Shown: one piece after another, positions 1-8,884 of the stretch
Layout of the letters: the number at the start of each line of letters is the position of its first letter
Position numbering within the stretch: the stretch's first letter is position 1
Assembly: GCA_022843165.1 (NCBI GenBank)
Contig: JALHOD010000018.1
Coordinates: 1-64,000, forward strand
Length of the DNA: 64,000 nt
From: Pseudorhodoplanes sp.
Lineage (GTDB): Bacteria > Pseudomonadota > Alphaproteobacteria > Rhizobiales > Xanthobacteraceae
Direction of reading: 5' to 3'
Program-made: the position numbers and the translations under genes
Notes under the pieces: model-generated
Database searches by the model: none
What the model was told of the DNA's origin: nothing
Seen by the model: the letters and a program-made list of their open reading frames with translations, nothing else

Positions 1-2
1 TG

Positions 3-1091
3 CTCGATTCCGAGCACAAGTCGGGCGATCCGTTCGCCGCGGCGATCCGCTCCACGCGCCTGTCGATGCTGATCACCGATCCGCGCCAGGACGACAATCC
101 GGTCGTCTTTGCCAACGACGCCTTTCTGGATCTCACCGGCTATCCGCGCGAGGAGGTGATCGGCCGCAATTGCCGCTTCCTGCAGGGCGCCGACACCGAC
201 CCGGCGACGGTGCGGAAAATCCGCGAGGCGATTGCCGAGCGCCGCGACGTGACGGCGGAAGTGCAGAACTACCGCCGCGACGGCTCGCCGTTCTGGAACT
301 CGCTCTATATCAGCCCGGTCAAGGACGAGCAGGGCGCCTGCGTGTTCTTCTTCGCCTCGCAGTTCAACATCTCGCGCCACAAGGAGCGCGAGTTCCGCAT
401 GATGCACGACAAGAATTACTTTGAGCAGGAAATCTCCGCACGCACCACCGAGCTTGAGGAGGCGCTGCGCGCCAAGACCATCCTGCTGCACGAGGTCGAT
501 CACCGCATCAAGAACAACCTGCAACTGATCAATTCGCTGCTGCTGCTGCAGATCCGCCGCGTCGCCGATCCGGAGGCGAAAAAGGTGCTGCGCGCCACGC
601 TCGAGCGCATCGAGGCGCTCGGCACCGTTCACCAGCGGCTGTACCAGAGCAAGGACGTCGGCAGCTTCGAGATCGCGGCCTTTGTGCGCGATCTGGTCGG
701 CAACGTCATCGATGCCGCCGGCCGCGACAACGTGAAGGTCGCGCTCGAACTGGAAGCGGCGCATCTGCCGGCGGCCAAGGCCGCGCCGCTCGGCCTTCTG
801 ATCAACGAGGTGCTGACCAATTCGCTCAAGCATGCCTTTGCCGAGGACGAGCAGGGCGAAATCCGCGTGGCGCTGTCGCGCAGCAACGGCGACCTGCGGA
901 TCAAAATCGTCGACAACGGCGTTGGTGTGACGGACGACGCGATGAATGGCGGCGGGAAGGGCACCTTCGGCCGCACGCTGATCGAGACCCTGGCGAAGCA
1001 GCTGCACGCCCGGATCGACTACAGGAATGCCAGCCCCGGAACCACGGTCGACATCACGATGCCGGTCGAGACAGTGAGTGGAAATGCATGA
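3..1091 (+). CDS. LOV-domain sensor histidine kinase, 5'-truncated by window edge
   Basis: Blue-light-type sensor kinase. The reading frame is open from base 3, ahead of the first listed ATG at 66, and already encodes the start of a PAS fold, so the true start lies upstream of the window. The LOV signature GRNCRFLQG carries the flavin-adduct Cys (residue 36 counted from base 66). A HisKA_2-type dimerisation box follows, with DHRIKNN (His near 147) as the likely phosphoacceptor, and then an HATPase domain with NEVLTNSLKH and DNGVG. No membrane segment is visible, so it should be cytosolic. It overlaps the response regulator gene by 8 bp, which suggests the two work as a pair. The LOV call is firm; the light response itself is inferred. 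Confidence 0.93.
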   Translation, partial: LDSEHKSGDPFAAAIRSTRLSMLITDPRQDDNPVVFANDAFLDLTGYPREEVIGRNCRFLQGADTDPATVRKIREAIAERRDVTAEVQNYRRDGSPFWNSLYISPVKDEQGACVFFFASQFNISRHKEREFRMMHDKNYFEQEISARTTELEEALRAKTILLHEVDHRIKNNLQLINSLLLLQIRRVADPEAKKVLRATLERIEALGTVHQRLYQSKDVGSFEIAAFVRDLVGNVIDAAGRDNVKVALELEAAHLPAAKAAPLGLLINEVLTNSLKHAFAEDEQGEIRVALSRSNGDLRIKIVDNGVGVTDDAMNGGGKGTFGRTLIETLAKQLHARIDYRNASPGTTVDITMPVETVSGNA

Positions 1092-1548
1092 GGCCCGCGA
1101 GTCCCGTCTGCGCATTCTGATCGTGGAGGATGAAGCCCTGCTGGCGCTGCTCCTGCAGGAATGCATCGAGGACATCGGCCACGAGGTGGTCGGCACCGCC
1201 GCGACCTCGGCCGAGGCGCTGGCGCTGGCGCGGGCGCACAAACCCAATCTCGCCTTTGTCGATATTCACCTGGCCGACGGCCCGAGCGGCGTGGAAACCG
1301 CGCGGCGGCTGTCGGAGAGCGACGACACCATCGCGGTGTTCATGACCGCCAACCAGAAGCTCATTCCCGGCGATTTTGCCGGCGCGGCGGGGCTGGTGGT
1401 GAAGCCCTATACCGCCAACGGCGTGCTGGCGGCATTGCGCTTCATCCAGCGCTGCATCAACGAGAAGATCGCGGCCGGCCCGGCGCCGGCCAGTCTGACG
1501 CTGTCGCGCAGCTTCAGCGAGCGCTGGCGGGTGCCCGCCGCCGGCTGA
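1084..1548 (+). CDS. single-domain response regulator
   Basis: Receiver-domain protein of about 154 residues with no output domain, so it probably acts by protein contact or as a phosphate shuttle. Visible receiver residues are the acidic cluster VEDE near the N-terminus, the phosphoacceptor Asp in FVDIHLADG (about residue 60), the switch Thr in FMTAN and the Lys in VVKPY. The ATG at 1084 overlaps the kinase stop as ATGCATGA; an in-frame GTG at 1078 would add two residues. The overlap points to translational coupling with the upstream LOV kinase, its probable phosphodonor. Confidence 0.92.
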   Translation: MHEARESRLRILIVEDEALLALLLQECIEDIGHEVVGTAATSAEALALARAHKPNLAFVDIHLADGPSGVETARRLSESDDTIAVFMTANQKLIPGDFAGAAGLVVKPYTANGVLAALRFIQRCINEKIAAGPAPASLTLSRSFSERWRVPAAG

Positions 1549-1576
1549 CGCGCCGTCTTCGCGGCGAGAATTTCTG

Positions 1577-1972
1577 TCACGCCCCGCGCAGCGCCTGGAT
1601 CGCCGGCGCATTCGGGCAGAAGGCCGCATAGCTGTCGCCGGCGCGACCCTGCGCCAGTTCCTCGCCGCAATGCGCCTTGCTGCGGCAGCGGCTGCAGGTG
1701 CGCGCCAGCGCGTCGCGCGTTGCGGGTGCCAGCCGGCTTTCATCGAGGCCGGCCGCCCACAGCATGTGCGGCAGCAATTCGGTGTGGCCGGGATCGCGAC
1801 CGGCGAGCCAGCGCAGGTCGGCCGGCGTGCGGCGCAGATGCGCGCGGATTCGCTGCGGCTCCTCGCCGCCCTGGTCCAGGAAATTGCGCTCGCCCTGCGG
1901 CGCACAGGCACTCGCCCATTGCGACAGGATATCAAAAAGCGGCCAGCGGGCCGGGATGGAGGAGGTGGTCAT
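1577..1972 (-). CDS. DUF6455 family protein
   Basis: Small cytosolic protein of 131 residues, convergent with the response regulator. The C-terminal half holds a Cys pattern, CSRCRSKAHC followed about 20 residues later by FCPN, characteristic of DUF6455, a family common in alphaproteobacteria with unknown function. The spaced cysteines suggest metal or Fe-S binding, but this is not shown. The N-terminal half is Arg-rich and has no other recognisable motif. The coding frame has the usual GC-rich bias. It stands alone between a sensor pair and a GlcG-like gene. Confidence 0.75.
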   Translation of the reverse strand: MTTSSIPARWPLFDILSQWASACAPQGERNFLDQGGEEPQRIRAHLRRTPADLRWLAGRDPGHTELLPHMLWAAGLDESRLAPATRDALARTCSRCRSKAHCGEELAQGRAGDSYAAFCPNAPAIQALRGA

Positions 1973-2100
1973 GCGATCCTCGTCTTAAATTTGTTGTCAA
2001 AATGCCGCTTTTGCGGACGCGCGCCTTGCGCTGGATCAACGCCGCACGCTTCGCTCATATTCATGTTATTGATAATGTTTGCCGCCCCCGGGAGGACACC

Positions 2101-2601
2101 ATGACGCTGTCACGCTTCGCAATGCTGCTCGCCGTGCCGCTGGTCGCGGCCATGCCGGCCCAGGCGCAGGAGGCGCTGGTCACCTACAAGTCGATGAGCC
2201 CGGAAATCGCGCTCGACCTGGCGCGCGCCACGCTCGCCGATTGCCAGAAGCGCGGCTTCCAGGTCGCGGTCGCCGTGGTCGACCGCTTTGGCCAGACCCA
2301 GGTGATGCTGCGCGACCGCTTTGCCGGTCCGCATACGCCGGCGACCGCCGCCGGCAAAGGCTGGACCGCCGTCAGCTTCCGCACCAATACCACCGATCTG
2401 GTCGCCATCAGCCAGCCCGGCATGCCGCAGGCCGGTCTGCGCGATCTGCCCGGCGCCGTGATCCTCGGCGGCGGGGTGCGGGTGGAGGCAGGCGGCGCGA
2501 TCGTGGGGGCGGTCGGCGTCTCCGGCGCCCCGGGGGGCGACGCCGACGACGCCTGCGCCAAGGCCGGCATCGACGCGGTCAAGGACAAGCTGGATTTCTG
2601 A
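2101..2601 (+). CDS. secreted GlcG/HbpS-like (DUF336) protein
   Basis: Exported protein of 166 residues in the GlcG/HbpS family, whose members bind heme or small carboxylates. The N-terminus is a Sec-type signal peptide ending PAQAQ. The mature domain has the family's start, with ALDLARATLADCQKRG, then VAVVDRFGQ and the glycine-rich VILGGGVRVEAGGAIVGAVGVSG. The ORF track begins upstream at 1720, but ATG 2101 follows GGGAGG and gives the signal peptide, so it is the start. It heads a same-strand series with a Bug-type binding protein, an MBL hydrolase, a cyclase-family protein and a CMD protein. Confidence 0.88.
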   Translation: MTLSRFAMLLAVPLVAAMPAQAQEALVTYKSMSPEIALDLARATLADCQKRGFQVAVAVVDRFGQTQVMLRDRFAGPHTPATAAGKGWTAVSFRTNTTDLVAISQPGMPQAGLRDLPGAVILGGGVRVEAGGAIVGAVGVSGAPGGDADDACAKAGIDAVKDKLDF

Positions 2602-2704
2602 GCCGGCCGCCTCACGTGCGCCGGCCTCTTGCCGATTGCGGGCGCGCGGCGCAGTCTTCTCGCTCGATCGCCGCGACGGCGACGCATCCTGGGGAGGATT
2701 TATA

Positions 2705-3670
2705 ATGGCTCGCATCAGCATTCGTAATGCGTCCATCGGCGCGGCGCTGATCGCGCTTGCGGCCGTCACCGCCAACGCGCCGGCGCTGGCGCAATATCCC
2801 GAACGCAACGTCACGCTGATCGTGCCCTATGGCGCGGGCGGCGGCACCGACATCACCGCGCGCATGCTGGCGAAGGATCTCGAAGCCGTGCTCGGCAAGC
2901 CGGTGACGGTCGAGAACAGGGCGGGCGGCGGCGGCTGGGTCGGCTGGGGCTCGCTCGCAAAGGCCAATCCCGACGGCTACACCATCGGCTATCTCAATGT
3001 CCCGTCGATGTATGCCGGCTATCTCGACCGTCAGTACAATCGCAGCGAGACGCTCGACAGCTTCACCCCGCTGATGAACCATGTGCTCGACTACAATGTC
3101 TGGGCGGTGAAGGCGGATTCGCCGTTCAAGAGCGTGAAGGACGTGGTCGAGGCGGCGAAGAAGGCGCCCGAGAGCATCAGTATCTCGGCCTTCGGCGCAG
3201 GATCGGACGATCACCTCGCCATTCTGTCGATGCAGGCGGAGAACGGCATCAAGCTGATCACCGTGCACCACAAGTCCACCGCCGACGCCAAGACCGGCGC
3301 GCTCGGCGGTCATCTGCAGGTGCTGGGCGCCAACATCTCGGAAGTGGCGGAAGAGGCGAAGGCCGGCACCATCCGCATCCTCGGCGTGATGTCGCCGGAG
3401 CGCTCGCCGTTCCTGCCGAATGCGCCCACCTTCAAGGAGCAGGGTTTCAACCAGGTCTGGTCGGTCTCGCGCGGCATCGCCGCGCCGGCCGGGCTGCCGA
3501 AGGACGTGCAGGAAAAACTGACCGCGGCGCTGGAGAAGACGCTGACCTCGTCCGAGCATCAGGCCAAGGCCAAGCAGCTCTCGCTCGAGCCGCGCGTCAT
3601 CAAGGGCGACGCCTACAAGACGTTTCTGAAGGACAACGAAGTCAGCACCAAGAAGCTGATGGGTTGGTAG
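2705..3670 (+). CDS. Bug/TctC family tripartite tricarboxylate transporter substrate-binding protein
   Basis: Periplasmic solute receptor of 321 residues. It has a signal peptide (ALAQ cleavage region) followed by the diagnostic start YPERNVTLIVPYGAGGGTD, then GKPVTVENRAGGGG and SPFLPNAPTFKEQG, all typical of Bug proteins. ATG 2705 follows GGGGAGG and is preferred over the track start at 2636. No tctA or tctB membrane component is present nearby, so it is an orphan receptor, as most Bug proteins are. Its ligand cannot be read from the sequence; neighbours suggest a small organic acid handled by the downstream hydrolases. Confidence 0.9.
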   Translation: MARISIRNASIGAALIALAAVTANAPALAQYPERNVTLIVPYGAGGGTDITARMLAKDLEAVLGKPVTVENRAGGGGWVGWGSLAKANPDGYTIGYLNVPSMYAGYLDRQYNRSETLDSFTPLMNHVLDYNVWAVKADSPFKSVKDVVEAAKKAPESISISAFGAGSDDHLAILSMQAENGIKLITVHHKSTADAKTGALGGHLQVLGANISEVAEEAKAGTIRILGVMSPERSPFLPNAPTFKEQGFNQVWSVSRGIAAPAGLPKDVQEKLTAALEKTLTSSEHQAKAKQLSLEPRVIKGDAYKTFLKDNEVSTKKLMGW

Positions 3671-3688
3671 CGGGTTTGACGTTTTTGC

Positions 3689-3719
3689 CGTCACCCTCTC
3701 CCTGTCGGGGAGGGTGACG
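3689..3719. repeat. REP-like palindromic element / possible terminator
   Basis: A stem of about 13 bp, CGTCACCCTCTCC paired with GGGGAGGGTGACG around a 5-base loop, with one G-T pair. It sits between the Bug receptor and the MBL hydrolase genes. The arm sequence resembles abundant intergenic palindromes of rhizobial genomes. It has no T-tract, so it may act as an RNA processing or stabilising element rather than a full terminator. I saw no second copy in this window. Confidence 0.6.
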
Positions 3720-3737
3720 CGCTATGGGAGAATGTGA

Positions 3738-4718
3738 ATGACGGCGATCGCCGAAGTCGACAAGCTTGAAATCCAGATCCTGGTCGACAACGCGACCGAC
3801 ATGCTTTCCTCGACCCCCGCCCATGTCGAGCACGAGGGCGCCGGCCTGATGCGGCGCGGCATCCGCATGATGGGCGGCAAATGCCTGTGCTGTGCTGCGC
3901 ATGGCCTGTCATGTCTTTTGACGGCTGAGCGCGGCGGCGTGCGCCACACGCTGCTGTTCGATACCGGTCCGGAGGAATATGCCTTCGAGCGCAATGTGAC
4001 GCGGCTGGCGGCCGATATCGGAGCAGTGGAGAGCATCGTGCTGTCGCACGGGCATTGGGATCACGCCGGCGCCATGTTGCTGGCGCTCAACATGATCCGC
4101 GGCCGCAACGGCGGCAAGGAGATTCCCTATTACGCCCATCCCGACATGTTCCGCACCCGCGCGGTGAAGATGCCGAACGGCAGCTATCGCCAGATGGAGG
4201 ATATCGCGAGCGTGGAGGAACTGACGTCGTTCGGCGCCAGGGTGGTGGTGACGCGTGAGCCGCAGACGCTGCTCGACAATATGTTTCATGTCAGCGGCGA
4301 GGTTCCGCGCGTGACCGGCTATGAGCGGGGCTATCCCGGACAGGTGCGGCGCACACTGGACGGCAAGGATTGGGAGCCCGACGAATTGCTGATCGACGAG
4401 CGCTGGATCGCGGTGAACGTCAAGGGCAAGGGACTGGTGGTGCTGTCGGCCTGTTCGCATGCCGGCGTGGTCAATGTGCTCACGCATGCGCGCGACACCT
4501 TTCCGGGCGTGCCGTTGCACACGGTGATGGGCGGATTGCATCTGTCGGGCGCCAACGAGGCGGTGATCCCGCAGACGGTGGAGGGTCTGAAGCAGTTCGG
4601 ACTGAAGACCATCGCCGCCGGCCATTGCACCGGCTGGCGGGCGATGAGCGCGCTTGCCAACGCTTTTGGCGACCAGGTGCTGGCGCCCTCGGCGGTCGGA
4701 AAACTGTACCGCTTCTGA
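3738..4718 (+). CDS. MBL-fold metallo-hydrolase (DHPMT synthase-like)
   Basis: Metallo-beta-lactamase-fold hydrolase of 326 residues, apparently cytosolic. The metal motif is SHGHWDHAG, with later ligand positions in LSACSHAGVVN and MGGLHLSG and a final GHCTGW. This pattern matches the subgroup related to archaeal 7,8-dihydropterin-6-methyl-4-aminobenzene phosphate synthase, whose bacterial members lack a settled substrate. It lies 67 bp downstream of the Bug receptor, with a palindrome between, and 95 bp upstream of a secreted cyclase-family protein. Fold confidence is high; the reaction is unknown. Confidence 0.88.
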   Translation: MTAIAEVDKLEIQILVDNATDMLSSTPAHVEHEGAGLMRRGIRMMGGKCLCCAAHGLSCLLTAERGGVRHTLLFDTGPEEYAFERNVTRLAADIGAVESIVLSHGHWDHAGAMLLALNMIRGRNGGKEIPYYAHPDMFRTRAVKMPNGSYRQMEDIASVEELTSFGARVVVTREPQTLLDNMFHVSGEVPRVTGYERGYPGQVRRTLDGKDWEPDELLIDERWIAVNVKGKGLVVLSACSHAGVVNVLTHARDTFPGVPLHTVMGGLHLSGANEAVIPQTVEGLKQFGLKTIAAGHCTGWRAMSALANAFGDQVLAPSAVGKLYRF

Positions 4719-4813
4719 GCGGCGCTTCACAGGATCGCCGCTTTGCGGGCATGCTGTTGCCGCCGCCGCGCGCTTGGTGTCCACTCGGGTGTTCGATGGC
4801 AGGGGAGGGATGC

Positions 4814-5860
4814 ATGAAACACGTTGGCGTCTTGTCGCTGGTGCTGGCCGCAGGAATCTTTCTGGCCGCGCCGCAGGTCTTCGCGCAAAACCGCTGGCCG
4901 GCCGGTGACGAGATCGGCATGGCCAATCATCTCGGTCCGGTCACCTGGCAGCGTTGCGCGCCGCATCTCGCCAGCCCGCAATCGCGCTCCTACGAGGTCT
5001 CGCACATCCGCTCCAACACCATGCCGCAATCGCCGTTCGGCACGCCGCTGGTCGACAAGTACCGGCCGACCGTCGGCATTCCCGGCACGCGTCACGCCTT
5101 CAACGGCGAGGAGACCGTGAGCGGCGAGGCCGGTGCGCAGGGCACGCAGATGGACGCGCTCGGGCATTTTGCGGTGCTGCCGGATGCCTGGGACGGCAAG
5201 GGCGAATTTCCCTCCGGCCGCGCCGGCTATTACGGCGGCTATACCCAGAAGCAGGTGAAGCCGACGCCGGATTCGCCGCTGCAGAAACTCGGAATCGAAA
5301 AGGTGCCGCCCATCGTCACCACGGCGATCCTGCTGGATGCCAAAAGCCACATCGGCAAGGGCCAGCCGATGGCGCCCGGCGCCGTGGTCACCGCGGCGCA
5401 GATCGAGGAGATGCTGAAGGTCCAGAAGCTGAACGAGCGCGGACTGCTGCCGGGCGACGTGCTTTACATCTATACCGGCTGGGGCGACGGCTGGGCCGAT
5501 CCCGACAAGGACAAGAGCTATTACACCAAGGGTCCGGGACTGGCCTACGACGCCGCCAAATATCTCGAGAGCAAGCAGATCGTGCTGGTCGCGCTCGACA
5601 ACCCGTTCACCGATCCGGTGCCCGACGGCCTGTTGCAGGGCAAGGCCAAGCCGGCCGACGGCACCCCCGCCGGCCTGCCGTTCGCCATCCATCACCACAA
5701 TCTGGTGCAGGCCGGGATTCACAATATCCAGAACGCCAATCTGGGCGCGCTGGCGCGGGACCGCGTCTGGCTGTCCTGCACCATCATCCTGCCGCTGCGC
5801 TCGCAGGGCGGCTCCGGCTCGCCGGTGCGGCCGGTCGCGATCGGCGTGCCGGGGCAGTGA
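4814..5860 (+). CDS. secreted cyclase family protein (kynurenine formamidase-like fold)
   Basis: Exported protein of 348 residues with a clean signal peptide ending APQVFA-Q. The mature part belongs to the cyclase/kynurenine-formamidase superfamily, seen in GTQMDALGHFA, where most family members have HxGTHxDxxxH; the second His of the GTH triad is Gln here, as in a recognised subgroup. Other family features are the C-terminal ALDNPFTDP and AIHHHNLVQAGIHNIQNANL. ATG 4814 follows AGGGGAGGG and gives the signal peptide; the track's upstream start at 4370 is a shadow of the MBL gene. Likely hydrolyses or binds a small acid or lactone; substrate unknown. Confidence 0.85.
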   Translation: MKHVGVLSLVLAAGIFLAAPQVFAQNRWPAGDEIGMANHLGPVTWQRCAPHLASPQSRSYEVSHIRSNTMPQSPFGTPLVDKYRPTVGIPGTRHAFNGEETVSGEAGAQGTQMDALGHFAVLPDAWDGKGEFPSGRAGYYGGYTQKQVKPTPDSPLQKLGIEKVPPIVTTAILLDAKSHIGKGQPMAPGAVVTAAQIEEMLKVQKLNERGLLPGDVLYIYTGWGDGWADPDKDKSYYTKGPGLAYDAAKYLESKQIVLVALDNPFTDPVPDGLLQGKAKPADGTPAGLPFAIHHHNLVQAGIHNIQNANLGALARDRVWLSCTIILPLRSQGGSGSPVRPVAIGVPGQ

Positions 5861-5870
5861 GAGACGCCGC

Positions 5871-6260
5871 ATGGACGCCAAAGCGATCAACTACGAAGAC
5901 GCCTCTCCGCAGGTGCGCGCGGTGTTCGACGACATCAAGCGCAGCCGCAACCTGCCGGACGTGAACAATTTCTGGAAATATCTGGCGCGCGATCCGGCCC
6001 TGCTGAAACGGACATGGGAGAGCGTGAAAGAGGTGATGGCGCCCGGTGCGCTCGATCCGCTCACCAAGGAGATGATCTATCTCGCGGTCAGCGTCACCAA
6101 TGGCTGCGCCTATTGCATCGGCAGTCACACCGCTGCCGCGCGCAAGGCCGGCATGACCGAAGATATGTTCGGCGAGGTGATGGCGGTCACCGGCATGGCG
6201 AACGAGACCAACCGGCTCGCGAATGGCTATCGCGTGCCGGTCGATCCGCAATTCGAGTGA
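5871..6260 (+). CDS. carboxymuconolactone decarboxylase / AhpD-like protein
   Basis: Protein of 129 residues in the CMD/AhpD fold, defined by NGCAYCIGSHTAAARKAG, where the CxxC and following His form a thiol-disulfide or proton-relay site. The CxxC-type members usually act as alkylhydroperoxidase-like thiol enzymes rather than true decarboxylases. It starts 10 bp after the cyclase-family gene, so the two are very probably co-transcribed and may share a pathway. No signal peptide. The family is firm; the substrate is not. Confidence 0.88.
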   Translation: MDAKAINYEDASPQVRAVFDDIKRSRNLPDVNNFWKYLARDPALLKRTWESVKEVMAPGALDPLTKEMIYLAVSVTNGCAYCIGSHTAAARKAGMTEDMFGEVMAVTGMANETNRLANGYRVPVDPQFE

Positions 6261-6264
6261 GCCG

Positions 6265-6588
6265 CTAGCGGGCGGAATCCGCCGGGCCGGGCCTGGCGGG
6301 CCCCGGCTGCTGCGGCTCGGCGGCGGGCGCCGCGCCGGTTGTTTCCGCGGCGGGCGGCGCTGCCGCCGTGCGTGGCTCCTTCGGCGTCTGGGTCACGCCG
6401 TACAGCACGATCCCGAGCACCAGCAATGTGCCGAAAGCCGTCGCCCAGATCTGGGTGCGGCTGGCCTTGCCGCCGCTCAGAGCCAGTTCCGGATCGGGCT
6501 GCAGGCGGGCGTCGTTCTCCATCGCGGTCTGCAGATAGCGGTCGTCAGGATAGCGAGTGTCGCGGGGGCGGTTGTCCGTGGGCATCAT
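6265..6588 (-). CDS. small single-pass membrane protein, unknown function
   Basis: Hypothetical protein of 107 residues. A charged N-terminal half (NRPRDTRYPDDRYL) precedes one membrane segment, WATAFGTLLVLGIVLYGVT, and then a Pro/Ala-rich tail, giving an N-in, C-out single-span layout. GGGAG precedes the first ATG at a good distance. It ends 4 bp from the stop of the CMD gene (convergent) and lies downstream of the formaldehyde dehydrogenase gene on the same strand. I do not recognise a named family; coding potential is supported by the RBS and membrane topology. Confidence 0.65.
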   Translation of the reverse strand: MMPTDNRPRDTRYPDDRYLQTAMENDARLQPDPELALSGGKASRTQIWATAFGTLLVLGIVLYGVTQTPKEPRTAAAPPAAETTGAAPAAEPQQPGPARPGPADSAR

Positions 6589-6654
6589 GGCGCATCTCCC
6601 GTGCGGTGTGCGGGATAACGCCGTCGTTCAGCTCCGGTTCCCGGGCGCCGGCTG

Positions 6655-7782
<1,128 letters not shown>

Positions 7783-8002
7783 ACCAGCCTCCCGTCCATG
7801 ACCGTGTCCGCGGCCATTGGGTCAAATCTTGGCGAATGCCGCAATTCCTCTGTCAGAGCCGGTGCCCACAATCAAGACATGGCCGCGTCATGCGCGCGGT
7901 CCGCAAGCTGAAAGCGTGCCGGGGGCATGCCGCCAGGACACGGCTTGGCTGCGCCGGGCAGGGCTATCTGCCCGCGCTTGAATCCGCTAATCACCCTCGG
8001 CC

Positions 8003-8881
8003 ATGCCGGGACCTGCCGACAGCCTGATCGTCCGATCGGCGCCGCTGATCTTCGTGTTCTTCTGGAGCACGGGATTCATCGCGGCGAAATTCGGCTTGCC
8101 CTATGCCGAGCCGCTGACGTTTCTGGCCACTCGCATGGCGCTGGTGGTCGCGATTCTGGCGGTGATCGTTTTCGTGACGCTGCCGGTTTGGCCGAGCCGG
8201 GCGGAGGCGGGCCACAGCGTGGTGGTCGGTCTGCTGGTGCATGGCCTGTATCTCGGCGGAGTCTTTGTCTCGATCTCGCAGGGCGTGCCGGCGGGCATTT
8301 CCGCGCTGATCCCCGGCCTGCAGCCGGTGCTGACCTCCACGCTCGCCAATCGCTGGCTGGGCGAACGGGTGACGCCGCTGCAATGGTTCGGGCTGGCGCT
8401 CGGGCTGATCGGCGTGCTGCTGGTGCTCAACGATCGCGCCATCACCATGTCGGGCTCGCTGCTGGGCTGGATCGCCACCTTCCTGTCGCTGATCGGAATC
8501 ACCGTCGGCACGCTTTACCAGAAGCGCCATTGCGGCGCCGTCGACTGGCGCTCCGGCAATCTCGTGCAATACATCGCCGCTGTTGTTTTCTTCGGGCTCG
8601 GCGCATTTGTGTTCGAGACCCGCGTCATCCACTGGACCACGGATTTCATTTTCGCGCTCACCTGGTCGGTGGTGGTGTTGTCGATCTGCACCGTGGCGCT
8701 GATGTACTGGCTGATCCGCAGGGTCTCGGCGGCGAAGGTGGCGAGCCTGTTCTATCTCGTCCCCGCCGTTACCGCGCTGATGGCCTGGCTGTTGTTCGAC
8801 GAGCGGCTGAATGCGCTCGCCATCGCCGGCATGGTGCTGTGCGCCGGCGCTGTCCTGATCGTCAATTACAGGCGCGCCTGA
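8003..8881 (+). CDS. EamA-family (DMT superfamily) transporter
   Basis: Inner-membrane protein of 292 residues with about ten hydrophobic segments in two EamA repeats. The N-terminus FVFFWSTGFIAAKFG and the end of the first repeat, TSTLANRWLGERVTPLQW, are typical of drug/metabolite exporters. The second repeat ends with FDERLNALAIAGMVLCAGAVLIVN. Substrate is unknown. It is divergent from the formaldehyde dehydrogenase gene across about 220 bp in which I see no clear regulatory site, and converges on the photolyase gene with 3 bp between stops. Confidence 0.88.
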   Translation: MPGPADSLIVRSAPLIFVFFWSTGFIAAKFGLPYAEPLTFLATRMALVVAILAVIVFVTLPVWPSRAEAGHSVVVGLLVHGLYLGGVFVSISQGVPAGISALIPGLQPVLTSTLANRWLGERVTPLQWFGLALGLIGVLLVLNDRAITMSGSLLGWIATFLSLIGITVGTLYQKRHCGAVDWRSGNLVQYIAAVVFFGLGAFVFETRVIHWTTDFIFALTWSVVVLSICTVALMYWLIRRVSAAKVASLFYLVPAVTALMAWLLFDERLNALAIAGMVLCAGAVLIVNYRRA

Positions 8882-8884
8882 TGC

